From an uncultured Saprospiraceae bacterium (GTDB lineage Bacteria; Bacteroidota; Bacteroidia; Chitinophagales; Saprospiraceae), in assembly GCA_937942435.1 (NCBI GenBank), contig CALDEM010000004.1:23330-87329 (forward strand): a stretch of DNA of 64,000 nt. Direction: 5' to 3'. The notes beneath the pieces were generated by a model. It did not search any database. It was not told the origin of the DNA and saw nothing but the letters and a program-made list of their open reading frames with translations. Every line of letters starts with the position of its first letter. The stretch's first letter is position 1. Position numbers and translations under genes: made by a program. This document shows positions 16,795-27,871 of the stretch, piece after piece.

Positions 16795-18636
16795 TTACCT
16801 AACCAACATAACAGTCCCAGAAGCCTTAACTGGATCTCCGTTAATTAGATAACCTTCCATGACATATGGATAGATACCTTCTGCTACATCTTGCTTGTCA
16901 GCAGTAGTACCATCCCATGAGGTGGACTCATCCGTATACTGCCACAACAGACCGCCCCATCGATCATAGACATTGAAGTAGTTGATACCTCCGAGGCTTC
17001 TACCAAAAGGTGAAATGAAGTACGTGTCATTTATTAGATCTCCGTTAGGTGAGAACACGTTGGGTATATAGATCGATACATCTGTATCCAGTGATATGTT
17101 GATGGTATCACTTGCCTCACAACCACCATCAGCGATAGCCATGGCTATCAACTGACTATCACTTAATGGCAGCAAAGTAAATGAACTTTCATTATTAAAA
17201 TCAGACAACTCTTCTGGCCAAGTAATGGAAGTAAGATCAAAATCAGAACTGATATCTATCTGGACTTCTTCTCCAAGAAAAAGATCAAGGTCTGGGCCGA
17301 GATCAATTGTAAAAAGAGGTGGATCGATCAGTGTGACAGTTGCTTCAGCAAAACAATTGAACCTGTCTTCTACCAAGACATCATAAGTGTCAGCAAGAAG
17401 ATCATTAGCTACGAGACCAGCATAGTCCACACCTTCAATATTGAGATTGTAAGGAGGAAAGCCACCACTCACTAAAGAGGCAGATATGATACCTATCGGC
17501 TGGCCATTACAATTAGGATCGATGCCATCCACTTCAGCGGTCAACGTTTCTCTTCTGACTGTGTCTAATTGAATAGTGACGATGCTATCACATCCAAACT
17601 GTGATGTTAGAGCTTCCATATAGACGCCAGGCTCTATCAATAAAGCACCGTTTAGCTCAAGTGAGGTACCTCCGCAGATCGTATCAAATCTCATGAACTC
17701 TCTCTGAGGCGCAAAAACTGAAACGGTATCTGAAAAAAATCGACACTTCTCATTTGCAAAACTAGCTATAGAAGCAGCGGTAGAATATCTAAATATGGAT
17801 CTCTCATTTAAACCTAAATCATCGTATAGGAGCTGACTACTCTCTTGACCAGGTATCACATCCCAATTAGAGTTGTCAGTACTTACTTCCCATTGGTATC
17901 GTCGATCGACATCTTCGACTCCTTCTATCAATGCAACAAGCCTCAATGGTAGATCCTCTTGACAGACGATCTTATCTCCATCAACAAGGCCAACTTCACT
18001 CAGTGGCCCACATGCTCTAAAAGATATATTGTCGAGAGCGAGGTCATTGCCAGTACCTCCAGGTGCATTATTTCGTAGAGACAACTTTACGCTGGTCTGT
18101 CCTGGCGCAGTATTAAAACTAAAAGAGTAAGTATTCCAGGATTCATTTTGTCTGATATTGCCTGTACCCAAAACCACTTCATCATTAATCAGAAAATCAA
18201 CATTAGGATCTGAGTGGCCTGTGATCTCTCGTTTGACTACATTGATTATATCAGCAGAAAACTCATAAGAAGTATTATCGCATAGTCCGTCTATTTCTTC
18301 TTCATAGAATAAACCTGGCTCAAAAGAGGCATTGACAACCATCATATAACCATTAGGATCACTGCTATTGTCTTTTAGTGGCAACCAAGTACCAAATAAA
18401 AAACTCCATCTCCCCATATCATTGGTGATGATATACTCGCCATCGCTTGGCGAGCCATCACGTACATATCGATACCCCGGCGCAAGCATAGGATCAATAG
18501 ATATATTGTTGGATTGGCCCGAACCAAAATCTCCAGCGGTAAAAAGGTTTTCACCTAGCCCACCTGGGCATTCTTGCCCAAAGGCTGACGCCGCAACCCA
18601 TACGAATATTAAAAATGTGAGAAGTACCCTAATCAT
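16795..18636 (-). CDS. T9SS type B sorting (gliding motility C-terminal) cargo protein
   Basis: 613 residues: a signal peptide (1-20), an N-terminal jelly-roll-like domain (about 25-210, with LALDNISFRACG typical of carbohydrate-binding-like domains), an Ig-like segment (about 220-310), a region with GCDSIVTIQLD, a SprB-like repeat (about 365-440), and a C-terminal type B sorting domain (about 525-613) containing IYIPNVFSPNGDLIND, FNVYDRWGGLLW and WDGTTADKQDVAEGIY. The C-terminal domain marks it for secretion by the type IX system. It is likely a surface adhesin; the ligand is unknown. Confidence 0.9.
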   Translation of the reverse strand: MIRVLLTFLIFVWVAASAFGQECPGGLGENLFTAGDFGSGQSNNISIDPMLAPGYRYVRDGSPSDGEYIITNDMGRWSFLFGTWLPLKDNSSDPNGYMMVVNASFEPGLFYEEEIDGLCDNTSYEFSADIINVVKREITGHSDPNVDFLINDEVVLGTGNIRQNESWNTYSFSFNTAPGQTSVKLSLRNNAPGGTGNDLALDNISFRACGPLSEVGLVDGDKIVCQEDLPLRLVALIEGVEDVDRRYQWEVSTDNSNWDVIPGQESSQLLYDDLGLNERSIFRYSTAASIASFANEKCRFFSDTVSVFAPQREFMRFDTICGGTSLELNGALLIEPGVYMEALTSQFGCDSIVTIQLDTVRRETLTAEVDGIDPNCNGQPIGIISASLVSGGFPPYNLNIEGVDYAGLVANDLLADTYDVLVEDRFNCFAEATVTLIDPPLFTIDLGPDLDLFLGEEVQIDISSDFDLTSITWPEELSDFNNESSFTLLPLSDSQLIAMAIADGGCEASDTINISLDTDVSIYIPNVFSPNGDLINDTYFISPFGRSLGGINYFNVYDRWGGLLWQYTDESTSWDGTTADKQDVAEGIYPYVMEGYLINGDPVKASGTVMLVR

Positions 18637-18680
18637 AACTGGCTGTTACATAGATAGCAGACTTGTACTAATATTCCAAC

Positions 18681-19580
18681 TTAGAGAACGACAAGTCCTA
18701 TAGAAAAGAGAACAATCATCGCAGCCGTTGTTAATGCAAGCTGCTTTAAATACGGGTCAAGTTGAGCGGCTTCTTTTTTGTTTTTAACTGCTAAGAAGTT
18801 AATCAGTAATAAAGGAGAAAGGATAAGAAACAACCATTTGAAGCTTACGCCAAATGAATGTAGCACCCCATAACTGACGAAAGCAACTAAAGCAATACAT
18901 AGTAAGAAGCCATGATATCCTACTGCTGCGCTTCGTCCGATTTTTACGGGTATGGACCTCTTACCTGCTATCTTATCAGAGTCGATGTCTCTTATATTAT
19001 TGACATTGAGCACTCCTGCACTTAGCGCACCACAAGCTATGGCAGGTAGTAACAAGTTACAGGACCAGCTACCTGTCTGTAAAAAATAACTTCCGATCAC
19101 CGTCACGAGTCCAAAGAATATAAACACAGCGATATCACCTTTACCACTATAACCATATGGATTAGAGCCGGCCGTATAATTAATCGCTGCCCATATAGCC
19201 AAGATGCCTAACAATGCAAATCCGCCTCTTAAAAGCCAATCGTCAAAGGACACAAAAACAAGCGTTAATCCAATGATCAGTGATAATAATGCGAATGAAT
19301 TGACAGCAGCCTTCATTTGCGAAAGCGATATGGCACCCGACTGAACAGTGCGCTGAGGGCCCTCTCTATCTTGGTGATCTGCACCATGTACACTATCTCC
19401 ATAGTCGTTGGCAAAGTTGGATAGCACCTGCAGACATACCGCTGTTAAAATAGAAAGAATAGCAATCGACCACTGAAAAGCTCCTGATGCATATGCCAAA
19501 CTATGCCCGAGTATCATAGTCGATAAAGCAAGAGGTAGTGTCCTTAACCGAGCAGCTTGTATCCAAGATTTGAGTGACAT
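18681..19580 (-). CDS. menA: 1,4-dihydroxy-2-naphthoate polyprenyltransferase
   Basis: 299 residues of the UbiA superfamily with eight or nine membrane segments. The two Asp-rich motifs are present: NFANDYGDSVHGAD (about 55-68) and NNIRDIDSDKIAGKRS (about 193-208). They bind Mg-diphosphate of the prenyl donor. MenA prenylates DHNA in menaquinone synthesis at the inner membrane. Menaquinone is the usual respiratory quinone of Bacteroidota. Other men genes are not in the window. Confidence 0.92.
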   Translation of the reverse strand: MSLKSWIQAARLRTLPLALSTMILGHSLAYASGAFQWSIAILSILTAVCLQVLSNFANDYGDSVHGADHQDREGPQRTVQSGAISLSQMKAAVNSFALLSLIIGLTLVFVSFDDWLLRGGFALLGILAIWAAINYTAGSNPYGYSGKGDIAVFIFFGLVTVIGSYFLQTGSWSCNLLLPAIACGALSAGVLNVNNIRDIDSDKIAGKRSIPVKIGRSAAVGYHGFLLCIALVAFVSYGVLHSFGVSFKWLFLILSPLLLINFLAVKNKKEAAQLDPYLKQLALTTAAMIVLFSIGLVVL

Positions 19581-19770
19581 AAATATTTAACAATCTAAAC
19601 GCTAATATATCTCCTGCTCTCTCAATCATCACCATCGAGATCGTTATTCTGAAAATTCTCAATCACCATTGAGTAAGTCAGAATACTATTTCATCTACGG
19701 ATATACTCTTTTCATAGAAATAATTGATTACTCTCTGGGGAGGCCATTACCTTAGACGCATATTTAAATT

Positions 19771-21198
19771 ATGATGAGAAAACTATACTTCATTGTTATC
19801 ACGATACTTCTTTCAGTCAGTGCTCAATCCCAAGACACTTGGGATCTTGAGAAGTGCATCAACTATGCTATAAAGAACAGCGTAGATATCAAGCAAGCGA
19901 ACCTTTCATTAGAAGATGCGGATATAATCACTAAGTTAAACGAGCAGCAAAGACTTCCTTCGCTCAATGGATCCGCAAGCTTGCAATCAAGTTTTGGTAG
20001 ATCTATCGATGCGGCCACTAACGAATTTACCACTCAGAATACGATCAACAACTCTTATGGCTTGAATGGTGGAGTCACCATATGGAATGGAGGTAGATTA
20101 AAAAATAACATCAAGCAAAACAAGATAGACGCAGAAGCCTTAACTGAAGATAGAGGCTCAATGATCGCTACAGTCACACTAAATGTTGTCAATGCTTACT
20201 TCGAAGCACTCTTCGCTAGAGATAACTATAGCAATGTGGAGATACAACTCAAGAGCATCAATGACCAGATCGTGCAGATGAGAAAACTAGTAGCGGCAGG
20301 AAGCAGAGCACAGTTTGAAATATATGATCTCGAAGCACAACAAGCGACTAACGAACAACAAGTAACCATAGCTCAAAATAGAATAGATCTGGCCCTGCTC
20401 AACTTAAAAGGAGTGATGAATATAGATCCTAGTACTAACATTATATTGGCTACTCCTCCAACAGAACAGACCACTTATACTGATCTTGATAATGTCGGTA
20501 TAGAAGATATATATGACAGAGTGGCTGACTCTCGACCTGAGCTTAGAGCGCTTGATCTACGTATCCAGAGTGGTGAGGTGGGCATCGACATCGCTAAGTC
20601 AGCTTTTTATCCAAATATCGGTGCTGGATTCAATATAGGAAGCGCTTACTCTAATAGGTTTAACCGACCAACAGGATTTGATCAGGAGGTAGTAGAATCA
20701 AATGTCCTTATCAATGGAGACCCTGCTACATTAGGTGTTAATCAAACCTTTGTAATAGGCCAAGAAAGAACTCCATACTTTACGCAACTCGATCAACTCT
20801 TATCATATGGTTTTGGTGTACAAGCGAGTGTGCCTATCTTCAATAATTATCAGGCAAAGGGAAACAAGCAGCGTGCCATACTCAACCTTGAAAACCTAAA
20901 GATCAACAAGGAGCGTTATATAATTGACCTGAGAAACATTCTAGGCCAATTCTTGACCGATGCTAAGGCGTCAAAGCGTAACTTAGAGGCGGCTGATAAA
21001 GTACTTCAAGCAAGACAGATAGCATTTGACAATGCACAAAAAAGATATGAACTGGGAGCTATTAACTCATTTGATTATATAAGTATACAAGACCAACTTA
21101 ATACAGCAAGAACAGATCAGATCATCGCTAAGTACGATTATATGCTCAAGGTGAAAGTCTTAGACTTCTACCAAGGTTACCCAGTATCATTAAATTAG
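19771..21198 (+). CDS. TolC family outer-membrane efflux protein
   Basis: 475 residues: a signal peptide (about 1-20), then two TolC repeats dominated by long alpha-helices (about 35-225 and 240-470) with SLQSSFG/NGGVTIWNGGRL and YGFGVQASVPIFNN as the beta-barrel strands. TolC proteins form trimeric channels through the outer membrane and a periplasmic tunnel. The gene is followed after 27 bases by a membrane-fusion protein. No inner-membrane RND, ABC or MFS pump follows, so the energising subunit must be elsewhere. Confidence 0.92.
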   Translation: MMRKLYFIVITILLSVSAQSQDTWDLEKCINYAIKNSVDIKQANLSLEDADIITKLNEQQRLPSLNGSASLQSSFGRSIDAATNEFTTQNTINNSYGLNGGVTIWNGGRLKNNIKQNKIDAEALTEDRGSMIATVTLNVVNAYFEALFARDNYSNVEIQLKSINDQIVQMRKLVAAGSRAQFEIYDLEAQQATNEQQVTIAQNRIDLALLNLKGVMNIDPSTNIILATPPTEQTTYTDLDNVGIEDIYDRVADSRPELRALDLRIQSGEVGIDIAKSAFYPNIGAGFNIGSAYSNRFNRPTGFDQEVVESNVLINGDPATLGVNQTFVIGQERTPYFTQLDQLLSYGFGVQASVPIFNNYQAKGNKQRAILNLENLKINKERYIIDLRNILGQFLTDAKASKRNLEAADKVLQARQIAFDNAQKRYELGAINSFDYISIQDQLNTARTDQIIAKYDYMLKVKVLDFYQGYPVSLN

Positions 21199-21225
21199 AC
21201 TCACAACTAAGTAAGGCGCTCACAC

Positions 21226-22593
21226 ATGGCAAAAAAGAAAAAAGGCAAAAATAGGAAGTGGTTAATCTTGGGATTATTACTTGTTCTAGCAGCGATATTC
21301 GCCGCGATGTACTTTAAAAATGCATCAGCTCCCAAAGGAATAGAAGTAGAAGTGGCGACATCTGATACAAAATCTTTAAGAGAAAGTGTATCGGCGTCAG
21401 GTCGTATATATCCGGAGATAGAAGTAGTGATCAGCTCAGATGTATCTGGAGAGATTGTCGATCTATACGTAGAAGAAGGAGACTCAGTAGTGGCAGGTCA
21501 ACTTCTGCTTAAGATAGATCCAGAAGCATATATATCTTCTGTAGAAAGAGGGGAGGCAGATCTTAATAATGCTAAAGCCCAACAGGCGATGTCAAGAGCG
21601 CAGATCGAGACGAGCAAGGCGCAAAGAGAGGAGTTAACTACCTCTCTTATCCAAGCAGAGCGTAACCACAAACGCAATCAAGAACTCTTCAAACAAGAGG
21701 TTATATCGCAAGCTGAGTTTGATCAGACACTAGCAGAAGTAGAATCTGTCAAAGCAAGAATGAGATCTGCCGAAGCCAGCATCAGATCCGCCGAGGAGAG
21801 TGCACTGGGGTCATCTTTTTCTGTTAAGAGCTCCGAAGCAGTACTTAAAGAACTACGCACTAATCTTGGCAGGACAGCTATAAAAGCACCAAATAGCGGG
21901 ATCATAACGAGTCTCTCTGTAGAGAAAGGAGAGAGAGTAGTGGGTACAGCGCAGATGGCAGGTACAGAGATCATGAGAATATCCAACCTCAGTACAATGG
22001 AAGTGCAAGTGGAAGTAAGTGAAAACGATATCTTAAAAGTAACTGAAAATGATCTCGCTGAGATAGAGGTAGACGCATACTTAGACAGAACTTTTACTGG
22101 ATATGTCACTGAGATCGCTAATAGTGCTTCTAATGTAGCTGGCACAACAAGTGCCACGGCTTCACTCAATACTGATCAAGTAACCAACTTCATCGTAAAG
22201 ATCAGAATCGACCCAACATCTTATGCAGACATAGGAGTAGATAGCAAAGGATACGCTTTTAGGCCTGGCATGTCAGCATCAGTTGATATCATCACTGAGA
22301 CTAAGGATGACATCCTCGTCATCCCAATCCAATCGGTAGCAGTGAGAGTACTTGATAAAGATGCTAAGGACGAAGAGTATGAAGAAGTAGTGTTCGTATA
22401 TGAAGCCGACACTGCACGTATGATACCAGTGACAACAGGTATCCAAGATGACGAATACATACACATCACAGAAGGATTAGATAAAGGAGTGGAGATCATC
22501 AGCGGCCCTTATTCTGCTCTTTCTAAGGAGCTTGACAACGGTACGGAGTTGAGGAAAAAAGAGAGTGATGACAAAGTCAAAGAAGAGTCTTAG
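21226..22593 (+). CDS. Efflux periplasmic adaptor (HlyD/RND MFP family)
   Basis: 455 residues. A lysine-rich N-terminus and one membrane anchor (about 12-30) are followed by a lipoyl/biotinyl-like domain (GEIVDLYVEEGDSVVAGQLLL split around the hairpin), a long coiled-coil hairpin (about 105-205), and beta-barrel and membrane-proximal domains (VIPIQSVAVRV to the end). Adaptors connect an inner-membrane transporter with TolC. The start codon lies 27 bases after tolC, and the 3' end overlaps the DUF2064 gene by 26 bases. Confidence 0.92.
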   Translation: MAKKKKGKNRKWLILGLLLVLAAIFAAMYFKNASAPKGIEVEVATSDTKSLRESVSASGRIYPEIEVVISSDVSGEIVDLYVEEGDSVVAGQLLLKIDPEAYISSVERGEADLNNAKAQQAMSRAQIETSKAQREELTTSLIQAERNHKRNQELFKQEVISQAEFDQTLAEVESVKARMRSAEASIRSAEESALGSSFSVKSSEAVLKELRTNLGRTAIKAPNSGIITSLSVEKGERVVGTAQMAGTEIMRISNLSTMEVQVEVSENDILKVTENDLAEIEVDAYLDRTFTGYVTEIANSASNVAGTTSATASLNTDQVTNFIVKIRIDPTSYADIGVDSKGYAFRPGMSASVDIITETKDDILVIPIQSVAVRVLDKDAKDEEYEEVVFVYEADTARMIPVTTGIQDDEYIHITEGLDKGVEIISGPYSALSKELDNGTELRKKESDDKVKEES

Positions 22594-23176
22594 TCAGTCT
22601 CTTATCATATTTGTCAGAAGTCCAAAACTCGGAAAAGTCAAAACCCGTCTTGCCAAAGCCGTAGGAGACCAAGAGGCTTTGTCTATATACATCCGCCTGT
22701 TGACTCATACGAGAGAAGTAGCTGAACAAGTTGATGCGACACGTCATCTTTTCTACAGTGATGAGATAATCGAAGATGAGTGGTCAACGGACTACTTTCA
22801 AAAAGCGCTACAGGCCGATGGAGACCTAGGTGTTAAAATGCAACATGCTATGAGCACTGCACTCAATACCAGTAATAAGGCCATCATCATAGGTAGCGAT
22901 TGTGCTCAACTGAACAGCTCCTTGATAGAATCAGCATATGAAGCCTTAGACCAACACGATGTCGTAATCGGTCCGACATATGATGGCGGTTATTATCTAC
23001 TTGGTGTAAAAAAAGTACATGAGGAACTCTTTGAAGACATGACTTGGAGTGTAGAAAGTGTATTTGATGAAACGGTAAGACGGATTACCAACAAAGGTCT
23101 ATCCTATTCTACTTTGGACAAGTTATCAGACATCGACTACAAAGAAGACTGGGACAAGTACGGACTGGACGCGTAA
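22568..23176 (+). CDS. DUF2064/TIGR04282-type glycosyltransferase-like protein
   Basis: 202 residues from the ATG at 22568; a GTG three bases earlier is also possible. The N-terminus IIFVRSPKLGKVKTRLAKAV, central IIIGSDCAQLNSS and GPTYDGGYYLLG match the DUF2064 family, a nucleotidyltransferase/GT-A-like fold with the SD metal site. Some members sit in arsenosugar gene clusters, but no arsenic genes occur here. It overlaps the adaptor gene by 26 bases, so it is probably translated from the same mRNA by coupling. The substrate is unknown. Confidence 0.85.
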   Translation: MTKSKKSLSQSLIIFVRSPKLGKVKTRLAKAVGDQEALSIYIRLLTHTREVAEQVDATRHLFYSDEIIEDEWSTDYFQKALQADGDLGVKMQHAMSTALNTSNKAIIIGSDCAQLNSSLIESAYEALDQHDVVIGPTYDGGYYLLGVKKVHEELFEDMTWSVESVFDETVRRITNKGLSYSTLDKLSDIDYKEDWDKYGLDA

Positions 23177-23180
23177 GACA

Positions 23181-23630
23181 CTATTTTCTTTTCTTTTTAA
23201 AAAAATCCGTCATGAGTTGCCCGCATTGTGAGGCCATGATTCCAAACTCTAATTTTGACTTTGGATGAAGCAGCTCTTTTCCATATCTCATAAATCCCGC
23301 TTTGCTGTCCTCTGCACCATATACTATGCGATCAAGTTGAGCCCAAGCAAGCGCTCCAGCACACATAACACAAGGTTCAAGCGTGACATAAAGTGTACAT
23401 CCTTTTAGGTACTTAGTGCCTAAGTAAGACATCGCCGAAGTAATAGCGATAATCTCTGCATGAGCTGTCGCATCCTGTAGCGCCTCTACCTGATTATGAC
23501 CACGTGCTATGATCCGATCTTTAGCTACTATAACAGCGCCTACAGGTATCTCGTCGGTTGACTCAGCAAGCAAAGCCTCTTTGTAAGCTTGCTGCATAAA
23601 ATAATCATCACTGTATAACTCTATTTCCAT
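23181..23630 (-). CDS. tadA: tRNA-specific adenosine deaminase
   Basis: 149 residues with the zinc-dependent cytidine/adenosine deaminase signature: HAE at residues 57-59 (His ligand and catalytic Glu) and PCVMC at 86-90 (two Cys ligands). TadA converts A34 to inosine in the anticodon of tRNA-Arg(ACG). Length and motifs agree with TadA rather than guanine deaminase, although some Bacteroidota paralogues differ. It is divergent from guaB with a 53-base spacer. Confidence 0.88.
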   Translation of the reverse strand: MEIELYSDDYFMQQAYKEALLAESTDEIPVGAVIVAKDRIIARGHNQVEALQDATAHAEIIAITSAMSYLGTKYLKGCTLYVTLEPCVMCAGALAWAQLDRIVYGAEDSKAGFMRYGKELLHPKSKLEFGIMASQCGQLMTDFFKKKRK

Positions 23631-23632
23631 AA

Positions 23633-25165
<1,533 letters not shown>

Positions 25166-25166
25166 G

Positions 25167-25787
25167 ATGTCCTTACGGAAGGTTCTGTTAAGTGAGGATG
25201 TAGTATCGCTTGCGCAAATACTGCTTGGGGCTACCATAACCACTCATTTAGATGGGATCACAACTTCTGGGATCATCACTGAGACAGAAGCATACAAAGC
25301 GCCTGATGACAAAGGGTCGCATGCATATGGTAACAAAAGGACGAAGCGGACAGAGACATTATTTGCAGAAGCGGGGACTTCTTATGTATACCTCTGCTAC
25401 GGCATACATCACCTATTCAATATCGTAACAGGACCGAAAGATGTCGCGCATGCAGTACTCATAAGAGCCATAGAGCCCAGTCAGGGAAAAGATCAGATGT
25501 GGGTCAGAAGAGCCATAAAGTCCAAAGGCTACAACTTAACCAATGGACCAGGTAAGCTATCAAAAGCCTTGGGTATAAATAAGTCTCATAACGCTATAGA
25601 CCTATTGTCGATAAGAAGTCCCATATCCATATCACTACCAAAGCAACATATCCCCCATAAAGAGATAATAGCAAGTCCAAGAGTTGGTATAGCATATGCC
25701 GCAGAATGCGCCCATTGGCCATGGAGATTCAGGATAAAAGACAATTCTTGGACCAGCTTACCTCATGATGTCAAGTATGATAACTAA
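25167..25787 (+). CDS. mpg: DNA-3-methyladenine glycosylase (AAG/MPG family)
   Basis: 206 residues of the alkyladenine glycosylase fold. Conserved segments are SGIITETEAYKAPDDKGSHA (catalytic Glu in TETEAY), TSYVYLCYGIHHLFNIVTG (intercalating Tyr region), LIRAIEP and TNGPGKLSKALGI. The enzyme removes 3-methyladenine, hypoxanthine and other damaged purines for base-excision repair. It starts one base after guaB and is surely co-transcribed. Confidence 0.93.
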   Translation: MSLRKVLLSEDVVSLAQILLGATITTHLDGITTSGIITETEAYKAPDDKGSHAYGNKRTKRTETLFAEAGTSYVYLCYGIHHLFNIVTGPKDVAHAVLIRAIEPSQGKDQMWVRRAIKSKGYNLTNGPGKLSKALGINKSHNAIDLLSIRSPISISLPKQHIPHKEIIASPRVGIAYAAECAHWPWRFRIKDNSWTSLPHDVKYDN

Positions 25788-25863
25788 GTGCATAACTTAA
25801 TGATACATTAACAATTAGAAGACCGATTACTTCGTCTATAAAGAGACAATCTTCGATATTAGC

Positions 25864-27129
25864 ATGATGAGATACCGTTATATACTCTTATTACTAAGCT
25901 GGGCTCTTGGACTCAATGGGCAAGAGTTGATCTATGATAATCACATCTACTTAGATCATATCAAGTCAGTAAAGTTTCATATCACTGATCTTCCTACATC
26001 AGAACCGATCATCGATCTCAACTCCTCAGGTACGTTACAATTAACATTTGACGATATCCTTGGAGGTGATAGAGACTATACTTACAAAATAATCCACTGC
26101 GATAAAGATTGGAATCCATCACCTAACGTATCAGAGATGGATTACCTCACGGGATTTAATGACGAAGAAATACGCGATTACGAATACTCAAGTGGCACCA
26201 TAGTAGACTATACTAACTATAGCTTACAGATCCCCAATGATGATATGGGGTGGCGCTTATCGGGCAACTATGTACTTATCATAACAGATGATGAGTCGGA
26301 TGAGATCGCAATTACGAGAAGGTTTATGGTGCCCGATCGCAAAGTATCCATCGGAAGCAGAATAGTTAGATCTACTCGCCTTAATAGAATGCTCTACGAT
26401 CAAGAAATTGAAATGTGGATAGATAACAAAAACTATCCCATCGGCAACCCACAATCAGAGTTGTACATAACAGTACTTCAAAACGGACGTTGGGATAATG
26501 CTTATACTAATGTTCAACCTAAAGTATACACTGGAAACCTAATCACTTTTGACAGAACATCGAGATTAACATTTACAGGATATAATGAATTTAGAGGAGT
26601 TGATCTTAGGACTTTTAGAACAAGAGGATTTGGAGTACATAGTATAGATATCTACGAGGATGAGCTTAACTACATCCTTCAGTTAGATGAGAAAAGAGGC
26701 AATGTTCTTTTTCAAAATTATGAGGACATCAATGGCGACTTCTTGATCCAATCTCTTGAGTATAATAATCCACATATAAGAGGAGAATATGGTAACACAT
26801 ATTTTACAATTTACGCTCCCGATCAAATCTTAGACGGCGATGTATATGTGGTGGGTGCATTTACAGATTGGAAACCAAGTGATGAGTTTAGATTACAGTA
26901 TGATAAAAAGAAAAAGGTCTATCACGGCAATGGATTGCTAAAGCAAGGCTACTACGACTATCAGTATATGATCCAATATGATGATGGAACCATAGACTGC
27001 GAGCACTTTGAAGGGAGCCACTATGCTACCCGTAATCAATATCACTTGTTGGTATATCAACGTTCATTTAAAGAACGTTATGATGAGTTGATATCTGTTA
27101 GTGCTTTTGAAAGTATACTGGGTTTCTAA
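25864..27129 (+). CDS. Type IX secretion system plug-domain protein (DUF5103)
   Basis: 421 residues: a signal peptide (about 1-19), then an all-beta protein. Landmarks are LTFDDILGGDRDYTYKIIHC, YTNYSLQIPNDDMGW, LSGNYVLIITDD and, towards the C-terminus, YVVGAFTDWKPSDEFRLQYD, which looks like an early-set/CBM48-type fold. DUF5103 includes the Plug protein that closes the periplasmic side of the SprA translocon. The domain content fits, but whether it is the real plug or a paralogue is not shown by the sequence. Confidence 0.82.
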   Translation: MMRYRYILLLLSWALGLNGQELIYDNHIYLDHIKSVKFHITDLPTSEPIIDLNSSGTLQLTFDDILGGDRDYTYKIIHCDKDWNPSPNVSEMDYLTGFNDEEIRDYEYSSGTIVDYTNYSLQIPNDDMGWRLSGNYVLIITDDESDEIAITRRFMVPDRKVSIGSRIVRSTRLNRMLYDQEIEMWIDNKNYPIGNPQSELYITVLQNGRWDNAYTNVQPKVYTGNLITFDRTSRLTFTGYNEFRGVDLRTFRTRGFGVHSIDIYEDELNYILQLDEKRGNVLFQNYEDINGDFLIQSLEYNNPHIRGEYGNTYFTIYAPDQILDGDVYVVGAFTDWKPSDEFRLQYDKKKKVYHGNGLLKQGYYDYQYMIQYDDGTIDCEHFEGSHYATRNQYHLLVYQRSFKERYDELISVSAFESILGF

Positions 27130-27131
27130 TT

Positions 27132-27623
27132 TCAATAGGGAAGCGCATCCATTCTTTCTTTTAGCTTTTCAATGCTTCCTTCGTATAAGCTTCGACTTAC
27201 CTGCTTGTTTACTCCTTCTGCATAGACAATATACTCCTTAGCGCGGGGGCAATATCCTGCGTCCTTCTCACAACGACTAACTAATGTTGTTGCCATGCCT
27301 AGTGCAGCTTGTACATCGGGTTCGCCGTATGAGATATAATACTGAAACTCTCTTTGTGCTTCTCCGAAGTTCCCTCTATCCAACTCTATCAATCCGCAAG
27401 CAAGTGCAATCCCAATTGTTTCATCTCTATAAAGAGTATAGTTCTGATCATACAGGGGAATTCTAAACGTCTTTTCTTTAAAAAGAAGATCATGAACTAA
27501 GAATGCAAATAAAAGGCCCAACACAAATGCTACGGACAAGGCCATCAATCGCAATGACCTATTCCCATCTTGTATTATAATCCAAAGTTCTGTAGCGATC
27601 ACCTGAAGCAACTTGCAATTCAT
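27132..27623 (-). CDS. Hypothetical membrane-anchored protein with a TPR-like helical region
   Basis: 163 residues. One membrane segment at about 26-48 (LMALSVAFVLGLLFAFLVHD) is followed by an extracytoplasmic part that is mostly helical. IGIALACGLIELDRGNFGEAQREFQYYI resembles two TPR-like helices. Two cysteines close together (RCEKDAGYCP) could form a disulphide. I do not recognise the family. It is convergent with the T9SS plug gene with only two bases between stops. Confidence 0.6.
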   Translation of the reverse strand: MNCKLLQVIATELWIIIQDGNRSLRLMALSVAFVLGLLFAFLVHDLLFKEKTFRIPLYDQNYTLYRDETIGIALACGLIELDRGNFGEAQREFQYYISYGEPDVQAALGMATTLVSRCEKDAGYCPRAKEYIVYAEGVNKQVSRSLYEGSIEKLKERMDALPY

Positions 27624-27700
27624 CTCTTCTATTATACTTTAGAAAAGCTCCGGAACGATAAGACAACTGCTGGCCAAGATGATTTGATATTTTAAATCTA

Positions 27701-27871
27701 TCACTCATACCCTCTTGTATGAATCCCATTATTGATAATCAATGCACCCAGCACACCAGGCACCCATCCACAAAGTGTCAGTATAAAGATTAGAATAAAA
27801 GAACCACATCCTCTATCGACTACGGCAAGAGGTGGTAAGAATATGCAAACAAGTGTTCTTAAGAGTCCCAT
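27701..27871 (-). CDS. YqaE/Pmp3 family small membrane protein
   Basis: A 56-residue gene. The N-terminal half has the family pattern CIFLPPLAVVDRGCG, the second hydrophobic helix is FILIFILTLCGWVPGVLGAL, and the tail is polar. The protein has two short membrane segments and is a proteolipid of the kind linked to membrane potential and salt or cold stress in yeast and plants; the bacterial role is unclear. The ATG at 27871 and TGA at 27701-27703 are unambiguous. Confidence 0.88.
   Translation of the reverse strand: MGLLRTLVCIFLPPLAVVDRGCGSFILIFILTLCGWVPGVLGALIINNGIHTRGYE

Noticed and set aside
22221..22499. Ser/Thr-rich minus-strand frame inside the adaptor gene
   Set aside because: Shadow of the HlyD-type adaptor; its low complexity comes from the opposite-strand codons.
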